Positions 1-9,805 of a stretch of DNA of 22,113 nt are shown in pieces; within the stretch, counting starts at the first letter, position 1, and each line of letters opens with the position of its first letter. Source of the DNA: Reticulomyxa filosa. Lineage: Eukaryota; Foraminifera; Reticulomyxidae. The stretch is from contig ASPP01027628.1 in NCBI GenBank assembly GCA_000512085.1, forward strand, positions 1-22,113, written 5' to 3'. A program made the position numbers and the translations under genes. The notes under the pieces were generated by a model. It was not told the DNA's origin, searched no databases, and was given only the letters and a program-made list of their open reading frames with translations.

Positions 1-2130
1 AACTGCGTTGAAAATCAATAGAGAAGCTAATTTGGGATGTGAACTAATAAACAATAAGGTATCTTTCAAAAAAAAAAAAAAAGATTTGTTCGGGCTTGTT
101 CGAAGAGGTTGCGATTGACTTTTTAATCTTTGCAACCTTCAATAACACGCCAAAATAAAAAAAGTTTGATTTGGTCGCGTGGAAATTTATTTAATATTTG
201 TCAGGCTTAACCCATTGAACTGACACATTTTTGACTTCAAAGGCTTGCTTTTCAAATTGTTTTTTTTTTTTTTTGATTGTTTTTGTCTTGAATAGGAAAA
301 ATGCAAACAATTGAATATGCTTAATTTTTGTTAATTGTTAAAGATAAAGTTGAATAAATTTAATTTTAATTGACTTTTTAAAATTTTGAAAAAATGTTAC
401 TCAAAACCATTATAATTTTTGAACGGAAGTTACTTCTCAAAATTCTTTTTTTGCTGTCGTTGTGGCAAAACAAAAAAATCCTTTATATCATCCACTGCCA
501 ATTGCAAGTTTGCAATAACTTAAAAAACTTTCAGTAGTGATAGTAATGTCAACTGATGTAAAACAAACTACGTGCTTGATTTTTTTACTTGGTTTAATTT
601 AGTTAATTGTTAAACAAAATGAAATTTTTTTAAAATTTTGGTTGAAAAAAGATCGAATCCAATGCAAATTTTGAATGTAATGTCTGTACTTCAAATCATT
701 TATTTGGTTGTCAATAGCATTTGTCTTGCGATATACTTTGGCCAAATCTTTGCACACATATGAATATTATCATGGATTTGGATTGTATTTATATCATTTT
801 TTTTAAAATCGCTCTTATTGTGAATGTGACAATGAAACCAACACAAGTATATGCTGAAGTGTCAGCTTAAGTTTTTAACTTTTTTCTTAATGCCAGGAAT
901 AATTCTTAAGGAAAGATGGTCGAATGCCTGAAAGCACGAAAGATGAAAATTACTTTTCAATTGCTAGAAGACAAAAAGCTAAACTTAGTTAACAAGTACA
1001 TGGACATTTCTTTGAATAAAGAAAAAAACGACAGCACAACTGATCAAATTGACAATGACGATAACCTTATAGGAATAGTGAGGAGACTAAGTGTAATACG
1101 AAAGGAAACTTAGTTCCGAAAAGTAATTTCAGGAAAAAGAAAGTAAATTAACGAAAATAATTACAACACAATGAAAGGAAACAACTAAAGAACTAGACAA
1201 AGTGAGTTGTGTTGTTAAGAAGGTTTAACCCAAAGTTACTTTATTTACCCTACAACCCGATTGATATCTGTCTTGGAATAGAAATTAAAAAATTATTAGG
1301 ACATTTAAAAATGTATTAAACGCACAATTTTCACAAATACAAATTGACAACATATTTGACAATAAGTTTGTCAAGTTTATTGAAATAATGTGAAAATACA
1401 GCGTATAAAATTATAAACAAGATAAATCAAATGTATTGAATGGATGAGTTTATCTTGGTGATAATATTGAAAAATCACTGTAAATTTGTTACACTTTTTC
1501 GTCTAACAATCAAATCATTTGACTATGTCATCATTCTGTCATGCAAAATATGTTATCACAAAACCAAAAATCAATTTTTTTTTTAAAGATAAAATATTTT
1601 GTAAAGATTCAAAAAAAATAAGAAATGTGATTCATATTAGCAGGACCATTATGATGAAATATTTAAAAAATATGTATATGTCAAATGACTAAAAAAATGA
1701 AAAGATTGATTGTTTAGTTTTTGGTTGAAGAAAATTTGCTTTAAAATTGTGACTACAGTATTCATGAAAGAGCAACATCGAATTTATAGAACAGATTAAC
1801 AAATATATTTATACGCTTTGATAATGCAAAAACTATACAATTTACATTTTTTTTCCAATGATACACGATTGTGCAACGTCAAACTGTCCCCAAAATTACA
1901 AAAAAAAATACTAAATTTCATTCTTCATTTAAAAATAAGACTAGGATATTATTTGCTAAAAATATTTTTCAGTTCACATTATCAAAGACAGCTTCAAGCG
2001 GTCAAAAGAATGACAACTCTTGAAAATAAGAAACAAACTTCAACACAACTAGTAGTGGTAATATTTATTTTCAAGTTTTCAGAAGTTAGTTGTCTTCAGG
2101 TTTTACTTGTTATTTTGTTGTATGTAACAG
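1..2130. other. AT-rich region, no secure gene
   Basis: Very AT-rich sequence with several A or T runs of 10-17. Open frames at 916-1113 and 1818-2189 (+) match no family I know. Only the 3' end of the second has some support: the stretch from about 1974 to 2057 is flanked by TTTTTCAG and a GTAATA donor, stays open, and would join in phase 0 through a 73-nt intron (2058-2130) to the WD40 gene's linker exon at 2131. It could be an upstream exon of that gene. Nothing else was recognised on either strand. Confidence 0.6.
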
Positions 2131-3382
2131 TCAAAACAAGAAGAGATTCAAATAATTATTCAATATTGGATTCGGAGATTAAAGATTAAATTAGGTTGGA
2201 TCAACGATTTTAACAAACTAGTCACCAATTATGTTATGTTCTTTTTATTAATATATTTTTCATGTTGTAATTATTATATATAATCATAATTTAAAATAGG
2301 CAACTACTGCTTTCATAATTGATTCATTCCGTTCATCATCCAAGTTACTTAATACATTTACTGGACACGCAGGTTATGTGCGAAGTATTGATTATTCAAC
2401 ACTTGGTGATAATCAATTTATTTGTTCTGGATCAAGTGACAGCACAATTCGTATATGGGATGTTGACAACAACAAACAAATTCAATCATTTAATGAACAT
2501 TCAGATGATGTACGTTGTGTAAAATTTTCACAATATTATTATCATAATAATCGTCAAGATGTCATTTGTTCTTCATCACTTGACAGCACTATTCGTTTTT
2601 GGAATATTAAAAATAATCGGCAATTACAAATATTTGATAAACATAATTATGGTGTTTATGGTATTGAATTTTCATCATTTAATGGTGGTAGATATTTATG
2701 TTCTGGATCTGCCGATGATACTATTCGTTTATGGGATATTAAAACATCAAATTCATTGCATGTTTTCAATGCACACACAAATGTTGTTTGTTGTGTTGAT
2801 ATTTCACCATTACAAAGCAATAATAACAAAAATGATAATAAAAGTAATAATATTGGTATAATTGGTGGTAATGGATATACTATTTGTTCTGGATCATTTG
2901 ATAAAACTATTCGAATATGGGATATTGAAACAACAAAACAATTAATTACATTCAATAGACATAATAATTATGTCAGAAGTGTAAAATATGGATTAAATGA
3001 ATTAGTAAATACAATTTTATCTGGATCAGATGATGAAAGTATTCGTTTATGGGATATTCGATCTGGTAAACAAATTCAAATGTTCAATGGACACGAACTT
3101 CCTGTGTATGATGTTGAATATTCACCATTTGTAATAGAGAATGATAGTAATTTAAATGTAATATGTTCTGCATCATATGATAATACAGTTCGTTTTTGGG
3201 ATATTCGATCAAATAAAAATGAATTATATATGATTAATGGAGATAAAGAAGAAGATGGAATATTATGTTTAAAATTTATAAAATTGAAAAAGAAAAGAAA
3301 TAATAAAAAAAAATTAAGTAATTATTGTAATATTAATTTATGTTATGGTTCATCAAATGGATTAATTCGTGTTTGGGGATGA
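2131..3382 (+). CDS. WD40 repeat protein, seven-blade propeller (5' end unresolved)
   Basis: Likely a protein-interaction scaffold; no enzymatic residues are seen. I read two exons, 2131-2232 and 2300-3382, around a 67-nt intron (GTTATG...AAATAG), both in phase 0. Exon one follows AACAG and encodes 34 residues, including the motif WIRRLKIKLGWINDFNKL. Exon two encodes about 360 residues: a short TTAFIIDSF.SSSKLLNTF lead, then seven WD40 repeats, each with a GH/H, an (S/C)GS.D.TIR core and a WD/WN. Repeat 4 has an N/K-rich loop. The last blade ends in LCYGSSNGLIRVWG, then TGA, with AATAAA at 3385-3390. No credible ATG start is seen: the first in-frame open segment begins at a splice acceptor, so the gene is either 5'-truncated or has upstream exons I cannot identify (candidate about 1974-2057). 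The family resembles the expanded WD40 family of Reticulomyxa. It points tail-to-tail at the WD40 gene on the other strand. Confidence 0.85.
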
Positions 3383-4515
3383 TAAATAAATGAATGAAGT
3401 TGTATTTTAAATTTTTTTAATTCATTTTTGCATCATAATAAAAAAAAAAAGTAAAACAATTATGTATTCATCATTGATCTCTTGAAATATGATAATTAAA
3501 ACAAATTTTTATTTATATATTCATCCAAAAACATAAATTAAACCTTTAGTTGAACCATAACACAAATTAACACAAATATCATTATTTAATTTTTTTTCTA
3601 TAAATTTAAAACATATTACTTGTTCATCTGATTTCATTACATATAATTCATTCTTATTTGATCGAATATCCCAAAAACGAATTGTTTTATCAGTTGATCC
3701 AGAACATATCACATTTGAATTATTATTTATTATAAATGGTGAATATTCAACAGACCATACAATATTTTTATGTCCATTAAATATTTCAATTTGTTTATTA
3801 GATCGAATATCCCATAAACGAACACTTTTATCATTTGATCCAGATAATATTATATTTACTAATTCATTTAATCCATATTTTACACATCTAATTGCATCTT
3901 CATGTCCATTAAATGTAATTAATTGTTTTGTTGTTTCAATATCCCATATTCGAATAGTTTTATCAAATGATCCAGAACAAATAGTATATCCATTACCACC
4001 AATTAAACCAATATTATTACTTTTATTATCATTTTTGTTATTATTGTTTTTCAATGGTGAAATATCAACACAACAAGCCCAATTTTCATGTCCATTAAAA
4101 ATATGTAATGATTTTGATGTTTCAATATCCCATAAACGAATTGTTTTATCATATGATCCAGAACATAAATATCTACCACTATTAAATGATGAAAATTCAA
4201 TACTACAAACATCATTAGTATGTCTATTGAATATTTGTAATTTTTTATTATGTTTAAAATCCCAAAAACGGATTGTATCATCACCTGATGAAGAACAAAT
4301 TACATTTTGAGATAATTATAATAATGATATTGTGAAAATTTTACACAATATACATGATCTGAATGTCCATTAAATGATTGAATTTGTTTATTATTATTAA
4401 AATTCCATACACCAACTGTTTTATCATTTGATCCAGAACAAATAAATTGACAATCATTAAATGTTGAATAATCAATACTTCGTACAATATTGGTATGTCC
4501 TATAAATGTATTAAT
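2351..4515. repeat. Inverted repeat formed by convergent WD40 gene bodies
   Basis: The propeller-coding part of the plus gene (about 2351-3379) and that of the minus gene (about 4515-3525) are homologous along their length in opposite orientation, with a central spacer of about 140-150 bp. Similarity is highest around 2825-2950 against 4040-3915, where nearly every base matches over roughly 120 nt, including synonymous sites and the AAT/AAA-rich loop. Single-stranded DNA or read-through RNA could fold into a long hairpin. Arm limits are by eye. Confidence 0.8.
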
Positions 4516-5861
4516 TAATTTTGATGATGAACAAAATAAATCAAAATTGAATGTCGATGATATATTATTATAGTAATTTTCTTTTTTATCTTCGTCAAGT
4601 TTAATATTTATTTGATGATTATTTTTTGATTTAATTTCTTTTTTTAATTGTTCAATTTCATTTAATCGATTGTCCTTGATTTAATGTAATAGATTATTTG
4701 TTTATATTTTTAAAATAGAAATAAAGATATAATAAACATACTAATTGTTGTTTTAAGATTTGATTTGTATTATTTATTTTTAAAATTTCTTCATTTTGTT
4801 TCATTTCATTTAATTCTTTTTCTGATTTCAAATGTTTAATTTCTTCCTATATTTTTTAGATTATTTTAAATTTGTCAATCCATATATTGACAAATAGTCT
4901 TTTAAAAATAGAAAATATTTACATTAAGTTTTGTGCAAGTGTCAAATACATTTTGATATTGTTCAATTTTTTTTTTGAGTTGAGTAATAGTTTGATTTGT
5001 TTCTAATTTCAATTGTTGGATGTTATTTGTCATCTCAGTTATTTGTTCATCCTTTTTTACATATTCATTTTGTAAAGAATTTATTCTTTTCTATTATATA
5101 TTTCAACAATTCAATTAATAATGAATTAAGAACAAATAAATATTTAAATTTAAATATAACTTTATACATTAAGTTGTTGAATTTCTGTATTACTTTTCAA
5201 ATACATTTCTTGTAATTTTTCCTTTTTTTTTTTGTATTATTTTCCTTTTGTTTTTAAATTCCAAATATTCCAAAAAAAAAAAAAAAAACAATGACAAAAC
5301 TGTTTGTAATTTTTCATTTTGCAATTGTGATTGCAACTCTTTGATAAATGAAATGATTTGTTGAATCGATATTAATTGACATGACTTGTCTAAATGATCT
5401 TTCATTTCCTTTATTTTTCCTTTATAATTACATTCGTCTTTTTCTTTTTCTTTTTCTTTTTCTCCTGATATTGTCCCTTTTTTCAATTGTTTCTTTTTTA
5501 AATCATATTGTCTAGGACATATTACCAATAATTCTGAAATTTGTTGTCTTATAACCTTACTTTTCGAAAATTCACAATGTTCATGTTGTTGAATTGGGCA
5601 TTTTCCATTATTTTGTTTCAAATACATTTGTAGGCATTCTTCTCCGATCAAATGTGCTTGTTCTATATTCTCATGCTCATCACATTGTAATTCTACTGCA
5701 TTATTTGCAATTTGTTTGCAAACACAGCAGATTAACGAATTTAATTTTTGTGGTTTATTAGTTAACAATATCCAGTCTTTGTTATAACAGCCAAAACTGG
5801 AAAATGTTTCTTTTTCGTTTTCTGAATTTTTTTCGTCTCTTTCAACTTTCAAGTCCAACAT
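3521..5861 (-). CDS. RING/TRAF zinc finger - coiled coil - WD40 protein, with 1-nt frame break
   Basis: Probably a ubiquitin-ligase-like or signalling adaptor, by analogy with RING/TRAF proteins. I read five exons, all in phase 0: 5861-5301, 5221-5168, 5090-4923, 4846-4742 and 4674-3521, with introns of 79, 77, 76 and 67 nt. Residues 45-96 carry a RING-like Cys/His set (C45, C48, C60, H63, H70, C88, C96). Residues 115-161 look like a TRAF-type finger (CPRQYD ... ECNYKGKIKEMKDHLDKSC). A KEKEKEKE stretch lies between them. About residues 165-330 are coiled-coil heptads over four exons. Seven WD40 repeats follow from about residue 350, ending in LCYGSTKGLIYVFG. The full model is about 680 aa. 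Near 4309-4312 the frame breaks: upstream reads to TAA at 4318-4316, while the downstream frame resumes NVICSSS. Alignment with the plus-strand paralogue implies one missing base. This is either a recent pseudogene or an assembly error. The start is the first ATG before the finger, after an AT-rich leader. Confidence 0.85.
5438..5462. repeat. CTTTTT hexamer microsatellite in coding exon
   Basis: Four perfect CTTTTT units followed by C. On the minus strand they encode the alternating Lys-Glu stretch between the RING-like and TRAF-like fingers. Changes of one unit would keep the frame (two residues per unit). Confidence 0.85.
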
Positions 5862-6674
5862 TTATCCTTTCTTTATGATAAAAAAAAAGTCGTGCTTAAA
5901 AAAGAAGAGCCTTGAAAATTTACTTTACGAAAGGATTGTTAACTTTTAACTTGTTTTGTTTTTAGAAAGATTTTAATAATTTTTTTTTGTTATTATGTTC
6001 AATAAATTGATTTATTTAATTTTTAATTGCTAAATGTTTAAAGATAAAAGTTGGATAAATTAATTTTAATTTTTTGAAAAAGAAACATGATATAATAACC
6101 TCAACTAAATCAAAATTTATTTTGAAAGAAACAAAAAGGATCTTTAAAAGTTGTCAATAAATCTTATATCCTTGTGCCTGCAGTTAAATAATGAATTTTA
6201 AAAAATATTACCAAAAAAGCATTATGGTATTTTTTGTAGTACATTAGTTTGCACAAAATCCCTTTTCTTCCTTATCAAGAGGTTTTTCATGCAAAGATTT
6301 TTCCTTACTTTTGTTATCTCAGTAGTCTATCTCTCAGCGTCTATATTCAGACTTGCAGTTTATCTTATAAACTCTTTTTTAGCTAAAGAATCTTTTGAAA
6401 AAAAAATAGCTTTTACATTATAAGAAATTCTTTCAACACTATCCATTTTCTCATTTTTTTTTCTGCAGCTGTTGATCTATTATCTTTGTAGTATGAGTAG
6501 AAATATCATAACTCATTCAAAAAAAAAATTAACAGCAAATTTGTCGTTTATTATTAGTTCAATGTGATACTTCACTAAGAATGAAAACTTGTCCTAATCG
6601 AATTTATGTCAAAGAAATTTGACAAGTATCAATTGAACTGACATAAATCAGAAAATGAGTTATATTATATGTTT
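5862..6674. other. AT-rich intergenic region upstream of the RING-WD40 gene
   Basis: No open frame, RNA gene or clear repeat is seen. It should hold the promoter of the minus-strand WD40 gene, but no defined element stands out. A stretch near 6010-6100 loosely resembles 325-400 (TTAATTTTT...AAAGATAAA.GTTG.ATAAATT.AATTTTAATT). With this base composition that may be chance. Confidence 0.5.
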
Positions 6675-7720
6675 ATGCAGTTCAAAAGTGTCGTCATTAT
6701 TTATTACCACATAAATTTACTGCATATACAGATCATAAAATTTGGTATCGCTATTCGAAGTGCGTAATAAGCAAGTAAATAATAGAATGTCGATGTTTGT
6801 ACTATTGTTAAGTGAGTTTTCCTTTGAAGTACGTTATTTTCTATGCTAATCTAATATTATTGCAGACTTTTTATCACGTAATCATGATGTATTTGCGAAA
6901 TCAGAACAGTTATTGGTAGTTACTCGTTATCAAAATCAAATAACAAAAATAAAAAGAAAGTCATCTTAAAGCATTTGAGCTATCACGTGAAATAAGAGAT
7001 TTCGGTCAATTATTCAACTCAAAAATCTTTCTAGAAGCTCATGAACATGACAACGAAATAAAAAATATAAAAATGAAACTGACAGAATTAAAAAACGACA
7101 ACATAGATCTTCATTCGAGTTAGTACTCATCATTTAATAAGAATGAGCTGTCAATAGACAAGCGAAATTTACTAACACTTACATGAAAAGTAGTATTACC
7201 TGGTATGTTGAAGCATTACATACTTGTTTATTTTCATTCACATGCATTATTATAACATCCCTGTTCAAAAAGAATATTAACATTAATTAAAAAAAGATTG
7301 TACTAATCAGAAATGAACAAAGACTTGAAAAAATTTTGCAAAGAATGTTTCACCTGTCAAGTGACAAAAGGAATAGTCGATCCAAAGTCTGTCGATCAAT
7401 ATTTCTAAGCAACAAGACTATTCCAAATTGTGATTATGTACATAGTTTGTCCATTACCTGAAACAGATTATAGTTATCGGTTCGTTATGACAATAATAGA
7501 TCGCTTCACGAGATATGTTGCAGCAATTCCCCTGAAAAGTCAATCAGCCAAAGACATATCACTTACACTTGTAAATGAATGCATATTCAAACATTGTGTC
7601 CCTGAAACAGTGTTGTCAGATAATGTAGTATAATTTCGAGGAAGCATTGCAAATCAATTCATTACTCTACCGTGGAAAAGGTATATCGTCGAATAAAATT
7701 TCATTTCTGAACATAACTAA
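6675..7720 (+). mobile_element. Decayed Ty3/gypsy-type retrotransposon pol fragment
   Basis: Parts of a pol polyprotein appear in the right order. First, an RNase H C-terminal segment: CRHYLLPHKFTAYTDHK at about 6690-6740, MFVLLLSEFSFEVRYF at about 6790-6838, and IADFLSRN at about 6859-6882. Next, an integrase zinc finger (FHSHALL...HP, then KEC.TCQ) at about 7230-7350. Then an integrase core containing FVMTIIDRFTRYVAAIPLKS and PETVLSDN at about 7420-7625. The integrase part lies in one frame but carries TAA at 7253, 7304, 7406 and 7631, at positions where the family usually has Gly, Trp, a variable residue and Gln. The first catalytic Asp (normally before the .GPLP motif) is Tyr here. No reverse transcriptase, gag or LTRs are seen. 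It is dead, and the 5' part is missing or unrecognisable. Confidence 0.75.
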
Positions 7721-8810
7721 AGTTATTAAAAACAAAATTGTCAAATATGTTCTTGTTCATGTACAGTGGTCAACATATAATATTCGAAATTTGGAATTAT
7801 ACAAGTTTTATGAAATAAAATAATAACTTTCATTGAAACAATAAATTAGATTATACGTGATCGACATGTGTTGTTATAATTTAAAAAACTTAACCAACAA
7901 CACAATCAACAAGAAATGTTGATATAAATTTTAAAAAATGCATAACCATTGCTGTACATAAGCTATAACAAATATTATCATCAACAACCAAACAAATGTT
8001 TATGATACGCAAGAAGAAAATACAAACATACAGTGGTTTATTTGTATATTTATCACTTGTCAAAATAGACAGTTTTTCAACAATGTTTCGTACTTATTGT
8101 TGTCAAATAACTTTTTGAAGCCTTATTATTACTTCACACTTGACAAATTTGTAGAACTTGTTTTTGCTTGCCTTTCAAAATTAAAAAGGAAAATAAAGAT
8201 ATATGAAGGATAAAAAAATTTTAAAAAATGCAACTACACCCTTTTTGAACGTCTTTTCAGTTGTCATATTTTTTTACATTACCTTTCGAAAGAATTGCAG
8301 TTTTTACTTTTTTTGTATTTGATGTTGGTTCTGAATGAATTGACAAAAATTGATGGAACATGGATTGAGTTTGAAGACGAGAAAATTGAAAAACTGACTG
8401 AAGCAGCAAAGTGCTCCGACACAAAAAAAAACTTTTTTACTATTTGAATCTTGCACTTGTTGTCCCTTTTTTCCTTTTCTAAAGCGACTAGTGTTTTACA
8501 AAACAATAAAAATTTAAAAAATAGATCAGGCAAATATTGTATGATATTTGTTTAAATGGAACTTGCTTCTTTTCTTAATACCAAAAAATTGTGAAGAAAC
8601 CAGTTCATAAAGTCAAAAGAGAAACAAACTGGAACAATCTTTTTAGTAAATATTGTTTTTTTAAAGAATGAGATTATTTGCAATTTGATTGCATTGAATC
8701 GTTTAGATATAAAGACAATTAAAATTAATTTAGCAATAGCAACTAATCGTCGAGAGATTGTTTTTTGACAACAAAAATACAGTTAATGCAAAAAAAAAAG
8801 AGTGATTATT
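7721..8810. other. AT-rich region after the retroelement, no gene
   Basis: No supported gene. A short open frame at about 8313-8441 (+) reads plausibly (a run rich in Glu, Asp and Lys) but has no homology I know and follows no convincing upstream context. The minus-strand frame 8279-8533 is low-complexity Phe/Ser/Lys and overlaps it. The region may include decayed retroelement 3' sequence; I could not find an LTR. Confidence 0.5.
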
Positions 8811-9805
8811 TTAAGTAAGCTGATTCGTTGGTATAACTTCAATCTCACGAATACATACCCTCTCGGGTAATTTGTAAGCATACAGACAAGCACTGGCAAT
8901 GTCCTCTGGCTGTAGTATTCCATTAGGCATACTTTGTTGTGCTTCCTCTACAATGGCCTGTTCTTTTCTTCCTTTGTTCGGTTTAAATATTTCAGTCTTT
9001 TTTTTTTGTTTATTGATAAATTTGTATTTTATTTATACATTTCTACATAACCACAAAATGAAATAATAGCCCGATTTAACTTCGACGAATCCTGGAAAAA
9101 CAGTGATGACTCTGACTCCACAAGTGCCAGCCTCTGCTCGAAGTCCTTCACTGATTGCTCGAATCGCAAATTTGGTTGCACAGTACACAGTCAAGATTTC
9201 ATAAACATGCTTCCCTGCAATAGATGAGATATTGATTATCGTCCCGTGTTTGCGCTCCTTCATTCCTTTCAATACGCTTTTTATCCCATGCAACGTACCA
9301 AATACCTATTTTCCCATTCAAAGTTACAAAGTAGCAAAGGATACACAAAAGAAAAATTTTACATAAAAAAAAAAAGTACTAAACATTGACTTGTATCATT
9401 GCATTCCATTCTTCCATTTCTTGTGTATCCTTTTATTATTAACACTCTTTTTTTTTTGTTTATCTTCGATCGACTAAAAAAAAAAAAAAACAGAGGTACA
9501 CATACAATTTGTCCAAGGAAAGAGACTCCAGCATTGTTGATTAAACAATCACAAGGACCATACATCTTTTCTGCATCTTCCAATACTGCTTGCATTTCAT
9601 CATATTTGGTCACATCCACTTTTTTAATGAGGATATTTTTCATTTCACCAAATTGCTTCTCCATTTTTTCCAATCTACGAGCCAACAGCAGCAAAGGATG
9701 CCCCTCTTTGTAAAAGTATCTTGCACACGCTTCTCCAATACCAGAAGAAGCACCGGTAATCACAATCAAGGGTTTTTTGATTTTTTCTTCAGATTGTCCA
9801 CTCAT
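8811..9805 (-). CDS. Short-chain dehydrogenase/reductase (classical SDR, NADP-type likely)
   Basis: An NAD(P)-dependent oxidoreductase acting on an alcohol or ketone substrate I cannot name. Four exons, all in phase 0: 9805-9506, 9429-9385, 9305-9081 and 8996-8811, with introns of 76, 79 and 84 nt. They give 251 aa, the normal SDR length. Visible motifs are the TGASSGIG cofactor loop at residues 17-24, ARR just after beta-2 (suggesting NADP), NNAG at 90-93, catalytic Asn115, Ser143, Tyr156 and Lys160 (YCATK), and the PGFVE loop after beta-6. The C-terminus, ending near VCIREIEVIPTNQ, fits the YdfG/YMR226C-like group (serine or 3-hydroxy acid dehydrogenases), which is my best guess. No signal peptide or membrane segment, so it is probably cytosolic. 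The Met at 9805 is chosen because the loop then sits at the usual distance. Introns 1 and 3 contain long T and A runs. Confidence 0.92.

Noticed and set aside
325-400. Possible dispersed repeat with 6010-6100
   Set aside because: Similarity is gapped and made of A/T words only; cannot be told from composition without an alignment score.
648-660. tRNA B-box-like GATCGAATC
   Set aside because: No A-box at the right distance and no acceptor-stem pairing around it.
916-1113. 65-codon ATG frame on the plus strand
   Set aside because: Hydrophilic and plausible, but no known motif and no splice context; a second frame over the same stretch looks equally protein-like, so no choice can be made.
2559-2861. 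Open frames on both strands overlapping the WD40 genes (also 2319-2522, 2656-2955, 4035-4310, 4051-4284)
   Set aside because: Out-of-frame shadows of WD40 codons; the repetitive gene gives long open shadow frames.
7253-7633. TAA read as glutamine (alternative genetic code), suggested by TAA at a normally Gln position in the integrase
   Set aside because: Other TAA codons in the same frame fall at Gly and Trp positions, and the intact genes here end at TAA or TGA at the expected lengths.
8279-8533. 84-codon minus-strand frame and the opposing short plus-strand frame at about 8313-8441
   Set aside because: Low complexity, no homology recognised, and mutually overlapping; neither has supporting splice or polyadenylation context.
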